DNA from: Bradyrhizobium sp. CCBAU 51765
GTDB taxonomy: Bacteria; Pseudomonadota; Alphaproteobacteria; Rhizobiales; Xanthobacteraceae
NCBI RefSeq assembly: GCF_015291725.1
Contig: NZ_CP030038.1
Location: 6,437,001 to 6,501,000, forward strand
Length of the DNA: 64,000 nt
Direction of reading: 5' to 3'
Positions 32,776 to 41,937 of this stretch are shown piece by piece. Below the pieces are notes generated by a model that was given only the letters and a program-made list of their open reading frames with translations, ran no database searches and had not been told where the DNA came from. The position numbers were made by a program, and so were the translations under genes. Positions within the stretch are counted from its first letter, which is position 1; each line of letters opens with the position of its first letter.

Positions 32776-33576
32776 ATGCGCATTGCGTTGCTGCTGACCG
32801 CAACCATCGTCGGCGCGCTCTTCGCCAATCCATCTCGTGCCGGGTCGCTCGATGCCGACGCAGCGCCGTCGTTGCCGCCGGGCTTCCAGGGCTACCGCGG
32901 CTACATGTTCGACCTGTCGGAGAATTCCGACCGCAAGGACGTCGACAAGCTCACCGACAATCTGAAGCAGCAGATCGACGCCGTCGAAGCGGCCGGCCTG
33001 TCGCCGCGCGTGCTGCGCTTTTTCCGCACCGTGCCGATCATCGCGAGCGAGCTCGCCTGCCTCGACGAAGGCGCCGCGACCGCCTGCTACGGCCGGGTCG
33101 CTCCCAACGTCGAGCGCCGCGTTCCGCGCACCCTGACGGTGTGGGACCACGACAAGCAGCGCTGGACCAATCCGAACGCCGTCGACCTCGCGGTCGACTC
33201 GGGGCTCGGCGTGATCATGCTGCGGCCGGACATGATGCGCTACGAAAAGGAGGCCGTGCTGCTGCACGAGCTTCTCCATGCCTATCACGCACGGCTGCTG
33301 CCGGACGGCTACGCCAACAAGGGCGTGATCGCCTATTACGCGCTGGCCAGGTCCAAGGACATGTTGCCCAAGGAAGCCTACGCGATGAAGAATCCCATGG
33401 AATTCTTTGCCGTGACCGCGAGCATCTTCCTGGCCGGAAAAAGCGAATTCCACGACCCGAAGTCGCGCGAGGCGCTCAAGGAGAAGATGCCCGACTATTA
33501 CAAGTACCTGGTCGGCGTGTTCGGCTTCGACCCCGAGCCGACGGCGTCGAACGGCCCGGTGGCCTCGCTGAAGTAA
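32776..33576 (+). CDS. secreted putative zinc metallopeptidase
   Basis: A 266-residue protein with a signal peptide (MRIALLLTATIVGALFANPS.A). The hallmark is VLLHELLHAYHARLL, an HExxH zinc site near residue 160. About 45 residues on, NPMEFFAVTASIF supplies a glutamate as in gluzincins of the lethal-factor-like group. Two cysteines (ELACLDEGAATACYG) may pair. ATG 32776 is preferred (AGGGGG upstream). A strong rho-independent terminator follows at 33611. The substrate is unknown. Confidence 0.75.
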   Translation: MRIALLLTATIVGALFANPSRAGSLDADAAPSLPPGFQGYRGYMFDLSENSDRKDVDKLTDNLKQQIDAVEAAGLSPRVLRFFRTVPIIASELACLDEGAATACYGRVAPNVERRVPRTLTVWDHDKQRWTNPNAVDLAVDSGLGVIMLRPDMMRYEKEAVLLHELLHAYHARLLPDGYANKGVIAYYALARSKDMLPKEAYAMKNPMEFFAVTASIFLAGKSEFHDPKSREALKEKMPDYYKYLVGVFGFDPEPTASNGPVASLK

Positions 33577-33610
33577 AGCAGACAACGCGTCTGCCCAAGC
33601 AAGCCAGCCA

Positions 33611-33640
33611 AAAAGCCGCGCAATATGCGCGGCTTTTTTT
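33611..33640 (+). terminator. rho-independent terminator after the metallopeptidase
   Basis: A perfect stem GCCGCGCA / TGCGCGGC with a 3-base loop, preceded by AAAA and followed by seven T. It is the cleanest terminator in the window and lies 35 bases after the stop. Confidence 0.92.
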
Positions 33641-33751
33641 GCTTCGCAAGCTGGAAGCTGCGGATGACGCGCTGGCGGGAATTGCCAAGGCGGGGCCCGA
33701 TCTGCATAGTCCCGCCGCATCGATACCGTTTTTCGAAGAGGATGAGAGAAC

Positions 33752-34102
33752 ATGGCGGACGCAGACCTGGATGTCGTGATCCGGCAACTGGCCAGACAGC
33801 TGCATACGGGCCTGATGACCCGCGCCAAGGAGCGGCGGGATCGCTTCAACGGCCTTGCGGCCAAGGCCAAGGGCAAGGAGACCGGCGAGCGCTTCAAGAT
33901 GATGGCCAAGGCCACCATGGAGCAGGCCACCGCCGCAGCCAAGCGCCTCCAGATGTCCGCCGACAACGTCGCCGACAGCTACGCGCGATCGATGCGCCTG
34001 GCCGCCAGTGCGCCGATTGCGGTGAAGATGGAAAAGAAGGCGAAGGACAAGCCCGAAAAGAAGGCCAAGACGAAGAAGGCGAAGGCCAGGAAGGCGAAGT
34101 AA
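33752..34102 (+). CDS. Lys/Ala-rich tail protein, histone-H1-like
   Basis: A 116-residue protein. Residues 1-90 are helical (MADADLDVVIRQLARQL, RAKERRDRFNGLAAKAKG). The last 28 form a basic tail of alternating Lys and Ala (KMEKKAKDKPEKKAKTKKAK). Tails of this sort bind DNA in histone-H1-like proteins, but the N-terminal helices are not those of a known family I recognise. It starts at ATG 33752 (GAGAGAAC upstream). Confidence 0.6.
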   Translation: MADADLDVVIRQLARQLHTGLMTRAKERRDRFNGLAAKAKGKETGERFKMMAKATMEQATAAAKRLQMSADNVADSYARSMRLAASAPIAVKMEKKAKDKPEKKAKTKKAKARKAK

Positions 34103-34111
34103 GCGCTTTCT

Positions 34112-34259
34112 TCCTTCTCCCCTTGTGGGAAAAGGTGGCGCGAAGCGCCGGATGAGGGGTTGCTAACTGGACTGCGAGATTTTCACTTGCGGAGAGATAC
34201 CCCTCACCCGTCTCGCCGCGTCGCGGTGACCCACCCTCTCCCACAAGGAGAGCGGGGAA
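34112..34259. repeat. palindromic repeat, CTTCTCCCCTTGTGGG family
   Basis: Arms CTCCCCTTGTGGGA and TCCCACAAGGAG. Inner parts CCGGATGAGGGGT and ACCCCTCACCCGTC. The second copy is at 54145-54300, in inverted orientation. It sits between convergent genes. Confidence 0.88.
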
Positions 34260-34281
34260 GAGCCCGCAGCTCTGGATATTT

Positions 34282-34923
34282 CTACCGTCTCGGCGCCGAC
34301 ACCTGTGTCGGCTCGGCGCTGGCGAGCTCGGCGAGCTTGGCGCGCGCTGCCTCTCGCGCGGCGCCGTTCTTGCCGGCGGGCAGCGCCAGCGCGGCCTCGA
34401 AATCGGCGCGGGCATCGTCGGCCTGACCGCGGGCGAGGAACGCGAGGCCGCGATCGAGACGGGCCTGCGCATCGGAGGGGTCGAGGCGGACCGCGGTGTT
34501 GTAGCTCAGGATGGCCCGATCGAGATCGCCCATGGCGGCAAGCGCAAGGCCGCGCTGGTGATAGGGTGCGGCGAGCTTGGGATCATGCGCGATCGCCTCG
34601 TCATAATCCGCAATGGCACGCTCCAGATCGCCGTTCAGCCGAAGGGCCATCGCCCGGTCGCGATAGAGCGAGCCACGGTTGGGATTGAGATGGATGGCCT
34701 CGTCGAAATCGGCGATCGCCCGCCTGAAATCGCCGTGACGCAGCGCGATCCGCCCGCGCCCCGCATAGGCGAAAGCGATCAGCGAGCCGCGAAGCGGCGA
34801 GAAGCCGATCACGGCCGAGCAGATGTCGGGATCGTCCTCGTCGCCGCAATTGACGACCATGTGCGTGGACAGGCCGATGAGCACGCAAAGAACGATCAGC
34901 AAGAGTACGGCAGCTCTGGTCAT
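34282..34923 (-). CDS. tetratricopeptide repeat protein
   Basis: A 213-residue protein with an N-terminal membrane anchor (MTRAAVLLLIVLCVLIGLST). About four TPR units follow (GDFRRAIADFDEAIHLNPN, GDLERAIADYDEAIAHDPK, GDLDRAILSYNTAVRLDPS, GQADDARADFEAALALPAG). TPR units act as protein-binding scaffolds, here facing the periplasm. I chose ATG 34923 because the anchor starts there. A GTG at 34980 keeps the frame open. No obvious ribosome site is present at either. Confidence 0.82.
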   Translation of the reverse strand: MTRAAVLLLIVLCVLIGLSTHMVVNCGDEDDPDICSAVIGFSPLRGSLIAFAYAGRGRIALRHGDFRRAIADFDEAIHLNPNRGSLYRDRAMALRLNGDLERAIADYDEAIAHDPKLAAPYHQRGLALAAMGDLDRAILSYNTAVRLDPSDAQARLDRGLAFLARGQADDARADFEAALALPAGKNGAAREAARAKLAELASAEPTQVSAPRR

Positions 34924-35058
34924 CTTCGACGGTGGCCGGAAGCGGACCGGCCACGCATCCCCTTTCGAAGGAATGGTCACGTCGAGGTGTTAACACCGGC
35001 CGGGATGACCCAATGTGCGCCAGGTCACAAAGCCGCAAATCCTCACCGGTTCCGTTGG

Positions 35059-36018
35059 CTAGCCCCAGGGACCGCGGGAAGGACCGCGGGAAGATCCACG
35101 TGACGAGGAGCGGCCCCAGGGACCGCGCGGCGGGTAGTTCTCGTTGGCCCCGACCGACGGCGCCGCCCGCCCGCCAAGCTCGGACGCGAGCTGTTGGAGG
35201 GCGGCGACACGGTTCTGGGTCGAGGGGTGGGTCGCGAACAGATTGTCCACACCATGTCCCGACAGCGGATTGATGATGAACATGTGCGCGGTCGCGGGAT
35301 TCCGCTCGGCCTCGTAGTTCGGCACCTGATGCGCGGCGCCCTCGATCTTGACCAGCGCCGAGGCCAGCCACATCGGCTGTCCGACGATGCGCGCGCCGAG
35401 ATTGTCGGCGGCGTATTCGCGCGTGCGGCTGATCGCCATCTGCACCAGCATGGCGCCGAGCGGAGCGAGGATCATCATCAGGATCGAGCCGACGATGCCC
35501 AGACCATTGTTGTTCTCGCGATTGCCGCCGAAGAACATGCCGAACTGGGCCAGCATGGAGATCGCGCCCGCGATGGTCGCAGTGATGGTCATCAGAAGCG
35601 TGTCGTGATGCTTGATGTGGGCGAGCTCGTGCGCGATCACGCCGGCGAGCTCCTCGCGGCTGAGCTGGTTCATCAGGCCGGTGGTGACGGCAACTGCGGC
35701 GTTCTCCGGGTTGCGGCCGGTCGCGAACGCATTGGGCTGCATCTCGTCCATCACGAACACGCGCGGCATCGGCAGGCCGGCGCGCCCGGCAAGCTCGGCG
35801 ACGAGGCCGACCAGCTCCGGTGCGGTCGAACGGTCGACCTCATGGGCGCCGTACATCGACAGCACCATGCGGTCGGAGTTCCAGTAGGTGAAGAGATTGG
35901 TCGCGGCGGCAATGACGAGCGCGATCATGGCGCCCGAGGCGCCGCCGATGAGATAGCCGACGCCCATGAACAGGGCGGTCAGGCCTGCGAGCAGCATTGC
36001 GGTACGAAAATAGTTCAT
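35059..36018 (-). CDS. htpX: zinc metalloprotease HtpX
   Basis: A 319-residue membrane protease that degrades misfolded inner-membrane proteins. Two N-terminal helices, the zinc motif VIAHELAHIKHHD (HExxH, about residue 140) and two more helices match HtpX. The third ligand lies in ISRTREYAADNLGARI. The C-terminus carries a Gly/Ser/Pro/Arg-rich tail (GPWGRSSSRGSSRGPSRG) not usual in E. coli HtpX but common in rhizobia. AGGAG is placed before ATG 36018. Confidence 0.95.
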   Translation of the reverse strand: MNYFRTAMLLAGLTALFMGVGYLIGGASGAMIALVIAAATNLFTYWNSDRMVLSMYGAHEVDRSTAPELVGLVAELAGRAGLPMPRVFVMDEMQPNAFATGRNPENAAVAVTTGLMNQLSREELAGVIAHELAHIKHHDTLLMTITATIAGAISMLAQFGMFFGGNRENNNGLGIVGSILMMILAPLGAMLVQMAISRTREYAADNLGARIVGQPMWLASALVKIEGAAHQVPNYEAERNPATAHMFIINPLSGHGVDNLFATHPSTQNRVAALQQLASELGGRAAPSVGANENYPPRGPWGRSSSRGSSRGPSRGPWG

Positions 36019-36301
36019 GGCCGTCTCCTGGAGCGGCCGCGGGCAAGCCTTCGGCCGGCTTCCCCGAAGTATGAATGCCGCCGACGACCGCAAGGTTCGT
36101 GCGTCGCCGGGCCGCAGATCCATGGCAGTGTGGCCAGCCTTTCGGTTCCCGCTAAACCTTGACGGTTATTTACGCAAAAACACACGTGGGTGCTTAGCAA
36201 CCTGGAAAGCGCAGGATTGGCTTAATCCGCGGTTGCCGGGCACGTCGTACGGTTCCTGCGCGTTGCCCCTTTGTCGGCATTCCGCTCGCAAGGTGACCGT
36301 C

Positions 36302-37657
36302 ATGATGGACCGCTCGCGCGCCGCCTCCGTCGATCCCGCATCTGCCCCTGTGCCTGCCCCCTCCCCTGACCAGAAGACTGATGCGAAAGGCTTGCAGGAG
36401 GCGCTGCACGAGCAGCTGTTCGCCAATGACGAGCCCAGCCATGCGCCGGACGGGCAGACGGCGCCGGAAACCGGACGTCGCTGGTCGTATCTGCGGCGCG
36501 GTGCCAAGATCGCCATCGGGCTCGCCATCGTCGCCGTGTTCGGCTGGCTGCCGCTGCGCGCGATCTGGGAGAATTCGAGCGTCGAGGCGGTGCTGAACTC
36601 CCGCCTCGTCACGTTGCGCACGCCCATCGGTGGGCGCGTCGCGGCCGCCCAGCGCGTCACCGACCAGACCGAGCTGGAGGCCGGAACCGTCGTCCTGCGC
36701 GTCGTCAACTCGCGCGGCGATCGCACCCTGCTCGACGATCTCCGGCGGCAGAAATCGCGCCTGGAGAACGAGCGGCCGAGTCTTGCCGCCAAGCTTGCCT
36801 CGGCGCAGGCCGCGCAAAAGGACCTGGCGCGACAGGCCGCGCAATTCCGCAATGGACGCGTGCTCCAGCTCGAGGCCCGCATCGCCGAGATCCAGACCTC
36901 GATCGAGGCGGCGGCGGCGCGGCGCGAAGAGGCCAGTGCCGCCGTTGAACGCGCCGCGGCGCTGGCCAAATCCGGCAATGTCTCGACCGTCGAGCTGTCG
37001 CGGCTGACGCGCGAGCTCTCCGTGTCACAGCAGACCGAGCTCGGCGCACGCAAGCGGCTGGATGCCGCCAGGGTCGAGCTCGCCGCGGCGCAGAGCGGCT
37101 CGTTCCTCGGCGACAGCTATAACGACCGGCCGAGCTCGGTGCAGCGCGAAGAGGAGATGCGTCAGCGCGCCGGCGACCTCGAGGCCGATCTCGTCCGCAC
37201 CGACACCGACATCGCCTGGCTTGCCAACGAGATCATCGTCGAGGAGGTCCGCTTCGCCGATCTGTCCGAAGCCAACATCACGACACCCGTCGCGGGGCGC
37301 GTCTGGGAAATGATGACCTCGCCCGGCGAGGACGTGCAGGCCGGCCAGCCCCTGCTCAAGGTGCTCGATTGCAGCGGCGCCGTCATCACCGCCAATGTCA
37401 CCGAAGCCGTCTACAACCGCCTGCAGCTCGGCGATCGCGCGACCTTCGAGCCGAATGACGGCGGCGAGCCGGTCTTCGGCACCGTGGTCAATCTGACCGG
37501 CGCCGCCGGTGCACCCGCCAATCTCGCCATCAATCCGGATGCGCTGAGCAAGGAGCCCTATCGCGTGACCGTGGCATCGCGCGATGCCGCGACCCGCGCC
37601 TGCACCGTGGGACGCACCGGCCGTGTCGTATTCGACCGGCGCGAGACAGCGCCGTGA
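36302..37657 (+). CDS. HlyD-like membrane fusion protein (BgsB-like)
   Basis: A 451-residue protein. One membrane helix near residues 75-95 (AKIAIGLAIVAVFGWLPLR) is followed by a biotinyl-lipoyl-like half (VEAVLNSRLVTLRTPIGGRV), a long coiled coil (LRRQKSRLENERPSLAAKLA through VSQQTELGARKRLDAARVEL), then the second half (ITTPVAGRVWEMMTSPGEDV). The order is that of HlyD/Alg44 proteins which help a synthase push a glucan across the envelope. It overlaps the synthase gene (TGATG). AAGGTGA precedes ATG 36302. The N-terminal 60 residues are a disordered Pro/Ala-rich region. Confidence 0.85.
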   Translation: MMDRSRAASVDPASAPVPAPSPDQKTDAKGLQEALHEQLFANDEPSHAPDGQTAPETGRRWSYLRRGAKIAIGLAIVAVFGWLPLRAIWENSSVEAVLNSRLVTLRTPIGGRVAAAQRVTDQTELEAGTVVLRVVNSRGDRTLLDDLRRQKSRLENERPSLAAKLASAQAAQKDLARQAAQFRNGRVLQLEARIAEIQTSIEAAAARREEASAAVERAAALAKSGNVSTVELSRLTRELSVSQQTELGARKRLDAARVELAAAQSGSFLGDSYNDRPSSVQREEEMRQRAGDLEADLVRTDTDIAWLANEIIVEEVRFADLSEANITTPVAGRVWEMMTSPGEDVQAGQPLLKVLDCSGAVITANVTEAVYNRLQLGDRATFEPNDGGEPVFGTVVNLTGAAGAPANLAINPDALSKEPYRVTVASRDAATRACTVGRTGRVVFDRRETAP

Positions 37658-39594
37658 TGATGGCGCTGACGCCCGGCCTGATTGCGCTCGGCGCCTTCAT
37701 GGCGATCGTGCCGCTGCTCAGGCGCGACAGCACGATGGCGCGCTCGTTCCTGACCATCGTGTCGGTGGCCCTGCTGCTGCGTTATCTCCATTGGCGTGTC
37801 ACCTCGACGCTCCCGCCGCCGCATCTGACCCTCGATGCCGTGGTCGGCTACCCATTCCTGCTGCTGGAAGCGGCCTCGCTCGTCGCGGTCGCGCTGTCCC
37901 TGCTGTTCCTGAGCCGGACGCGCGACCGCACCGGCACAGCGAGGGTCGACGGCCGTGCCACCGATCCGCGTGCACCGTTGATCGACGTCTTCATCTGCAC
38001 CTACAACGAGGAACGGCCGATCCTCGAACGCACCATCATCGGCGCGACCGGCATGGCCTACGGCCACTACCGCGTCTGGGTGCTGGACGACGGACGGCGG
38101 CCCTGGCTGCGGCGCCTTTCGGGCGAGCTCGGCTGCCATTATCTCACGCGGCACGACAACCTCCACGCCAAGGCCGGCAACATCAACCATGCACTCAGGC
38201 ATGTCGGCGCGCTGCCGGAGCGGCCGGAATTCGTCGCCATCCTCGATGCAGACTTCGTGCCGCGGCCCGATTTCCTTGCGCGGACCATCTCGCTCATGGA
38301 CGACGAGTCGGTCGGCGTGGTGCAGACGCCGCAGCACTTCATCAATCCAGATCCGATCCAGACCAACCTCGCCACGACCGATGTCTGGCCCGACGAGCAG
38401 CGCTTCTTCTTCGACATCCTGCTGCCGGCCAAGGACGCCTGGGGCGTCGCGTTTTGCTGCGGCACCTCGTCCCTCATTCGCTATGCCGGGCTGACGCAGA
38501 TCGGCGGATTTCCGACCGATTCGGTGACCGAGGACTACCTGGTCACGCTGCGCCTCAAGGAATACGGCCTCAACACGATCTATCTCAACGAGCGCCTGAC
38601 GATCGGGCTCGCGCCGGAGGGGTTGAAGGAATACATCACCCAGCGCGCCCGCTGGTGCCTCGGCTTGATGCAGATCGTGCGCGGTCGCAGCGGACCGCTG
38701 TCGCGGCACTCGAAGCTGTCCTTGATCGACCGGCTCTCGCTGACCGACGCCTTCATGAGCTGGTCGGCGGTGTACGCGTCGAAGGTGGCGGGCCTCGTCG
38801 TGCCATGGTTTTTCCTGCTGTTCGGCATCAAGGCGGTTCAAGCCGACCTCACCGAGCTGTTACGCTTCTTTCTGCCTTTCTATGTCTGGCATGGTCTCAG
38901 CATGGCCTGGCTGTCACGCGGCCGCTCGCTCGCGATGATGACGGACGTCTCGCAGCTCATCGCGGCGCCTGCAGTGCTCCAGGCGGTGGCCGCCGGCCTG
39001 CTGAAGCCGACAGGACACAAGTTCAAGGTCACCGCGAAAGGCGGCGACCGCAACAGGCGATTCGTCGAATGGCCGCTGCTGCGGCTCTATGGCGGCGCGC
39101 TCGTCATCACGCTCGCAGCCATCGCCTATGCCTTCATCCTGCACCTGCGCGGCGAGAACATCGCCTATGGCGGACTGGCCCTGGCCTGGAGCCTCTACAA
39201 CGCGGTCATCCTCACCGTGGTCTGCTTTGTCTGCATCGAGCAGCCGCGCAAGCGAAAGGCGGAGCGGTTCAGCCGCAATGAGACCGTCCTGCTGCGCCAC
39301 GACGGCAGGTCGCATCTCGCGCGGCTCGGCGACATCTCCATCACGGGCGCGCGCCTGATCGATCCCGATCCGCCGGCGCCGGGCAGCACCATCGAATGCC
39401 GCATCTACGGCCGCCCGATCGCGGCCATCGTGGTGCGGCGGACCGCGGACGGATTCGCAGTGCGGTTCGAGGAAGGCATGGATACGCGCGTGCATGCGAT
39501 CAGGGCATTCTATGCCGGCGAGTATGTTCGCGCCTTTCGGGGAGTGAGGGCGCTGCCGGTCGGGAAAGCGCTGCTGATGCGGCTGTTCGGCTAG
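37657..39594 (+). CDS. GT2 polysaccharide synthase with PilZ domain (BgsA/BcsA-like)
   Basis: A 645-residue membrane synthase. Two N-terminal helices precede the GT2 domain with DxD-type motifs: IDVFICTYNEERPILERTI, WVLDDGRRP, FVAILDADFVPRP, VTEDYLVTLRL and the Q..RW motif QRARWCLGLM. Four helices follow, then a C-terminal PilZ domain with intact RKAER and DISITGA that should bind c-di-GMP. With the HlyD-like partner it resembles rhizobial bgsBA, which makes a mixed-linkage beta-glucan. There is no BcsB, BcsZ or BcsC nearby, unlike cellulose operons. ATG 37657 is chosen because it overlaps the preceding TGA. Confidence 0.87.
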   Translation: MMALTPGLIALGAFMAIVPLLRRDSTMARSFLTIVSVALLLRYLHWRVTSTLPPPHLTLDAVVGYPFLLLEAASLVAVALSLLFLSRTRDRTGTARVDGRATDPRAPLIDVFICTYNEERPILERTIIGATGMAYGHYRVWVLDDGRRPWLRRLSGELGCHYLTRHDNLHAKAGNINHALRHVGALPERPEFVAILDADFVPRPDFLARTISLMDDESVGVVQTPQHFINPDPIQTNLATTDVWPDEQRFFFDILLPAKDAWGVAFCCGTSSLIRYAGLTQIGGFPTDSVTEDYLVTLRLKEYGLNTIYLNERLTIGLAPEGLKEYITQRARWCLGLMQIVRGRSGPLSRHSKLSLIDRLSLTDAFMSWSAVYASKVAGLVVPWFFLLFGIKAVQADLTELLRFFLPFYVWHGLSMAWLSRGRSLAMMTDVSQLIAAPAVLQAVAAGLLKPTGHKFKVTAKGGDRNRRFVEWPLLRLYGGALVITLAAIAYAFILHLRGENIAYGGLALAWSLYNAVILTVVCFVCIEQPRKRKAERFSRNETVLLRHDGRSHLARLGDISITGARLIDPDPPAPGSTIECRIYGRPIAAIVVRRTADGFAVRFEEGMDTRVHAIRAFYAGEYVRAFRGVRALPVGKALLMRLFG

Positions 39595-39714
39595 GCCTAG
39601 ACGACATCGCCCGCATTCCCTGCGCTGGCGGAGCATGGAAAGGATGGCCTGAGGCCGTCACTTCACCTAAACTTCAGCCGAATCCACGCCTGTCCTTTCC
39701 CCGCCGGAACCCCC

Positions 39715-41010
39715 ATGGTCCAGACCCGATTTCTGATCGCGGCCGTCACGCTTTTCGCGTGCACCGCCACCGCTTCCGCCCAGATGCTTCCACCTCCCGC
39801 CAGGCCGGCAGCGCCCAAGGCGCCCTCGCCGCGCGCGGCCTCGTGCCACAATGGCGCGAGCTTCGATCGCTTCCTGGCGGACGTGAAGCAACAGGCGGTG
39901 GCTACCGGCGTGTCGCAGCGCACGATCGCGGAGTCTTCGCCGTATCTCGTCTACGACCAGGGCATCGTCAACCGCGACCGTGGCCAGCGCGTGTTCGGCC
40001 AGCTCTTCACCGAGTTCGCCGGCCGCATGGCGGCGCCCTATCGCATGCAGAACGGCCAGCAGCACATCAAGCAATACGCCGCGGCCTTTGCACGCGCCGA
40101 AAAGGAATATGGCGTGCCAGCGGCCGTGATCGCCGCATTCTGGGGCCTCGAGAGCGACTTCGGTGCCAACATGGGCAATCTGCCGACGCTGAAATCGCTG
40201 GTGTCGCTCGCCTATGACTGCCGCCGCTCCGAGATGTTCGTGGGCGAGACCATCGCCGCGTTGAAGATCATCGATCGCGGCGATCTGCACCCCGACGAGA
40301 TGATCGGCTCCTGGGCCGGCGAGCTCGGGCAGACGCAGTTCCTGCCCGTACACTACGTCAACTACGCGGTCGATTATGACGGCGACGGACGGCGCGACCT
40401 GCTGCGGTCGCCGGCCGACGTGATCGGCTCGACCGCGAACTACATCGCCAATGGTTTGAAGTGGCGGCGCGGCGAGCCGTGGCTGGAGGAGATCAAGGTG
40501 CCGCCCAACCTGCCGTGGGAGAAGACCGATCTCACGGTGCGCGAGCCGCGCTCGACATGGGCGCAGCTGGGCGTCACCTATCCGGACGGACGGCCGCTGC
40601 CGAATGACAATCTTGCAGCGTCCGTGCTGCTGCCGATGGGCCGCTTTGGTCCGGCCTTCCTCGCCTATCCGAATTTCGCGGCCTACACCGAGTGGAACAA
40701 CTCACTGATCTACTCGACCACCGCGGGCTATCTCGCCTCGCGCATCGCCGGCGCCGCGCCGATGCGCAAGCCCTCCGCGCCGGTCGCGCAGCTGCCGTTC
40801 AACGAGCTGAAGGAATTGCAGCAGCTGCTGGTGCGCGCCGGCTACAATGTCGGCAAGGTCGACGGCGTGCTCGGCCAGCAGAGCCGCACTGCGGTGAAGG
40901 CGATGCAGATCAAGTTCGGCCTGCCGGCCGATTCCTGGCCGACGGCGGAGCTGCTGGCGCGAATACGCGGCGGCACGGCGCAGGCGCAGCCCCAGGCGAC
41001 GATCAGATAG
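39715..41010 (+). CDS. lytic murein transglycosylase
   Basis: A 431-residue periplasmic enzyme with signal peptide (MVQTRFLIAAVTLFACTATASAQ). The SLT_2/MltB-type catalytic core has Glu in AFWGLESDFGANMG and the substrate-binding VHYVNYAVDYDGDGRRDLLR. A C-terminal peptidoglycan-binding domain (LQQLLVRAGYNVGKVDGVLG, QSRTAVKAMQIKFGLPAD) follows. It cleaves the glycan strand of murein. It is transcribed alone, followed by a palindromic repeat. Confidence 0.93.
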   Translation: MVQTRFLIAAVTLFACTATASAQMLPPPARPAAPKAPSPRAASCHNGASFDRFLADVKQQAVATGVSQRTIAESSPYLVYDQGIVNRDRGQRVFGQLFTEFAGRMAAPYRMQNGQQHIKQYAAAFARAEKEYGVPAAVIAAFWGLESDFGANMGNLPTLKSLVSLAYDCRRSEMFVGETIAALKIIDRGDLHPDEMIGSWAGELGQTQFLPVHYVNYAVDYDGDGRRDLLRSPADVIGSTANYIANGLKWRRGEPWLEEIKVPPNLPWEKTDLTVREPRSTWAQLGVTYPDGRPLPNDNLAASVLLPMGRFGPAFLAYPNFAAYTEWNNSLIYSTTAGYLASRIAGAAPMRKPSAPVAQLPFNELKELQQLLVRAGYNVGKVDGVLGQQSRTAVKAMQIKFGLPADSWPTAELLARIRGGTAQAQPQATIR

Positions 41011-41024
41011 ACAATCTCTCCGCA

Positions 41025-41124
41025 GTCATTCCCCGCGAAAGCGGGGAATCTAGTACGCCGCAGCTTCTCGATTCAATCACTGCCGTCTCGGCGTACTGGA
41101 TCGCCCGCCTTCGCGGACGATGAC
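41025..41124. repeat. palindromic repeat, same family as 32128-32226
   Basis: Arms GTCATTCCCCGCGAAAGCGGG and CCCGCCTTCGCGGACGATGAC, with inner AGTACGCC / GGCGTACT pair. The distance between arms and the inner AGTACGC pair match 32128-32226, though the sequence has drifted. Confidence 0.88.
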
Positions 41125-41254
41125 GGCGGAGAGTGACGAAGCGGAATTTTCGCATCGCACAAGCCGCGCTCTGCGATTGTATTTTTCCATGAGGCCCCCA
41201 TGTGAGTGGCTCAGGTTTTCTCCTGAAATTTCCCACCATTGAAGCGAGCATCAC

Positions 41255-41758
41255 ATGTCCTTCTACGACGCCGTCGTCCCCGCCTATCTGCAGATGCTGA
41301 ACAGCGTGACCGGGCTGCTCACCAAAGCCGAGGCGCATTGCGCGGCGAAAAAGATCGATCCCGGCGTCCTGCTCGGCTCGCGCCTGTTCCCGGACATGTT
41401 GCCGTTGTCGAGGCAGGTCCAGCTCGTCAGCGATTTCGCCGCCAAGGGCTGCGCCCGGCTCACTCACAGCGAAGTGCCCACGACGCCCGACACCGAGACC
41501 AGCTTCGCGGAATTGAAGCAGCGGCTGGCGAGGACGATCGACTACGTCAAGTCGTTCAAGCCCGAGCAGTTCGAGGGCGCCGAGACCAAGGACGTCACCT
41601 TCCCGTCCGGCCCCAACAAAACCACCACGATGAAGGGCCAGGAATTCCTCAGCTCGTTCTCGCTGCCGAACTTCTATTTCCACGCCGCGACCGCCCACGG
41701 CATCCTGCGTCACAACGGCGTCGAAATCGGCAAGCGGGATTTCATGGGCACGAACTGA
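41255..41758 (+). CDS. DUF1993 domain protein
   Basis: A 167-residue protein with the DUF1993 pattern SFYDAVVPAYLQMLNSVTGL, LFPDMLPLSRQVQLVSDFAA, TSFAELKQRLARTIDYVKSF and FYFHAATAHGILRHNGVEIG. The fold is a DinB-like four-helix bundle; conserved His in FYFHAATAHG are suitable for metal binding. Function unknown. A GC-rich hairpin lies downstream. Confidence 0.9.
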   Translation: MSFYDAVVPAYLQMLNSVTGLLTKAEAHCAAKKIDPGVLLGSRLFPDMLPLSRQVQLVSDFAAKGCARLTHSEVPTTPDTETSFAELKQRLARTIDYVKSFKPEQFEGAETKDVTFPSGPNKTTTMKGQEFLSSFSLPNFYFHAATAHGILRHNGVEIGKRDFMGTN

Positions 41759-41786
41759 TTTTCAGGATCGCACGGCCGCGTAGCGG

Positions 41787-41810
41787 AATTCGGCCGCGGC
41801 GGCCGGAATT
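41787..41810 (+). terminator. hairpin after DUF1993
   Basis: Stem AATTCGGCC / GGCCGGAATT with one bulged base, about 30 bases after the stop. No T-run follows, so this is a possible terminator. Confidence 0.45.
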
Positions 41811-41937
41811 GCACATGATTTATGCTACGCGGGCGCTGCCGCGTAGCTCGCCTGCACTTTCCGTATGGCTCATCCCTTGCGCCTGATGTCGCGATGCACA
41901 ACTGTTCAAAACCTCTCACCGCCTGGAAGCATTCACA

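Noticed and set aside
37066..37313. Frame in the coiled-coil part of the HlyD-like gene read as a separate small protein
   Set aside because: It is an out-of-frame Arg/Ser-rich shadow inside a well-supported gene.
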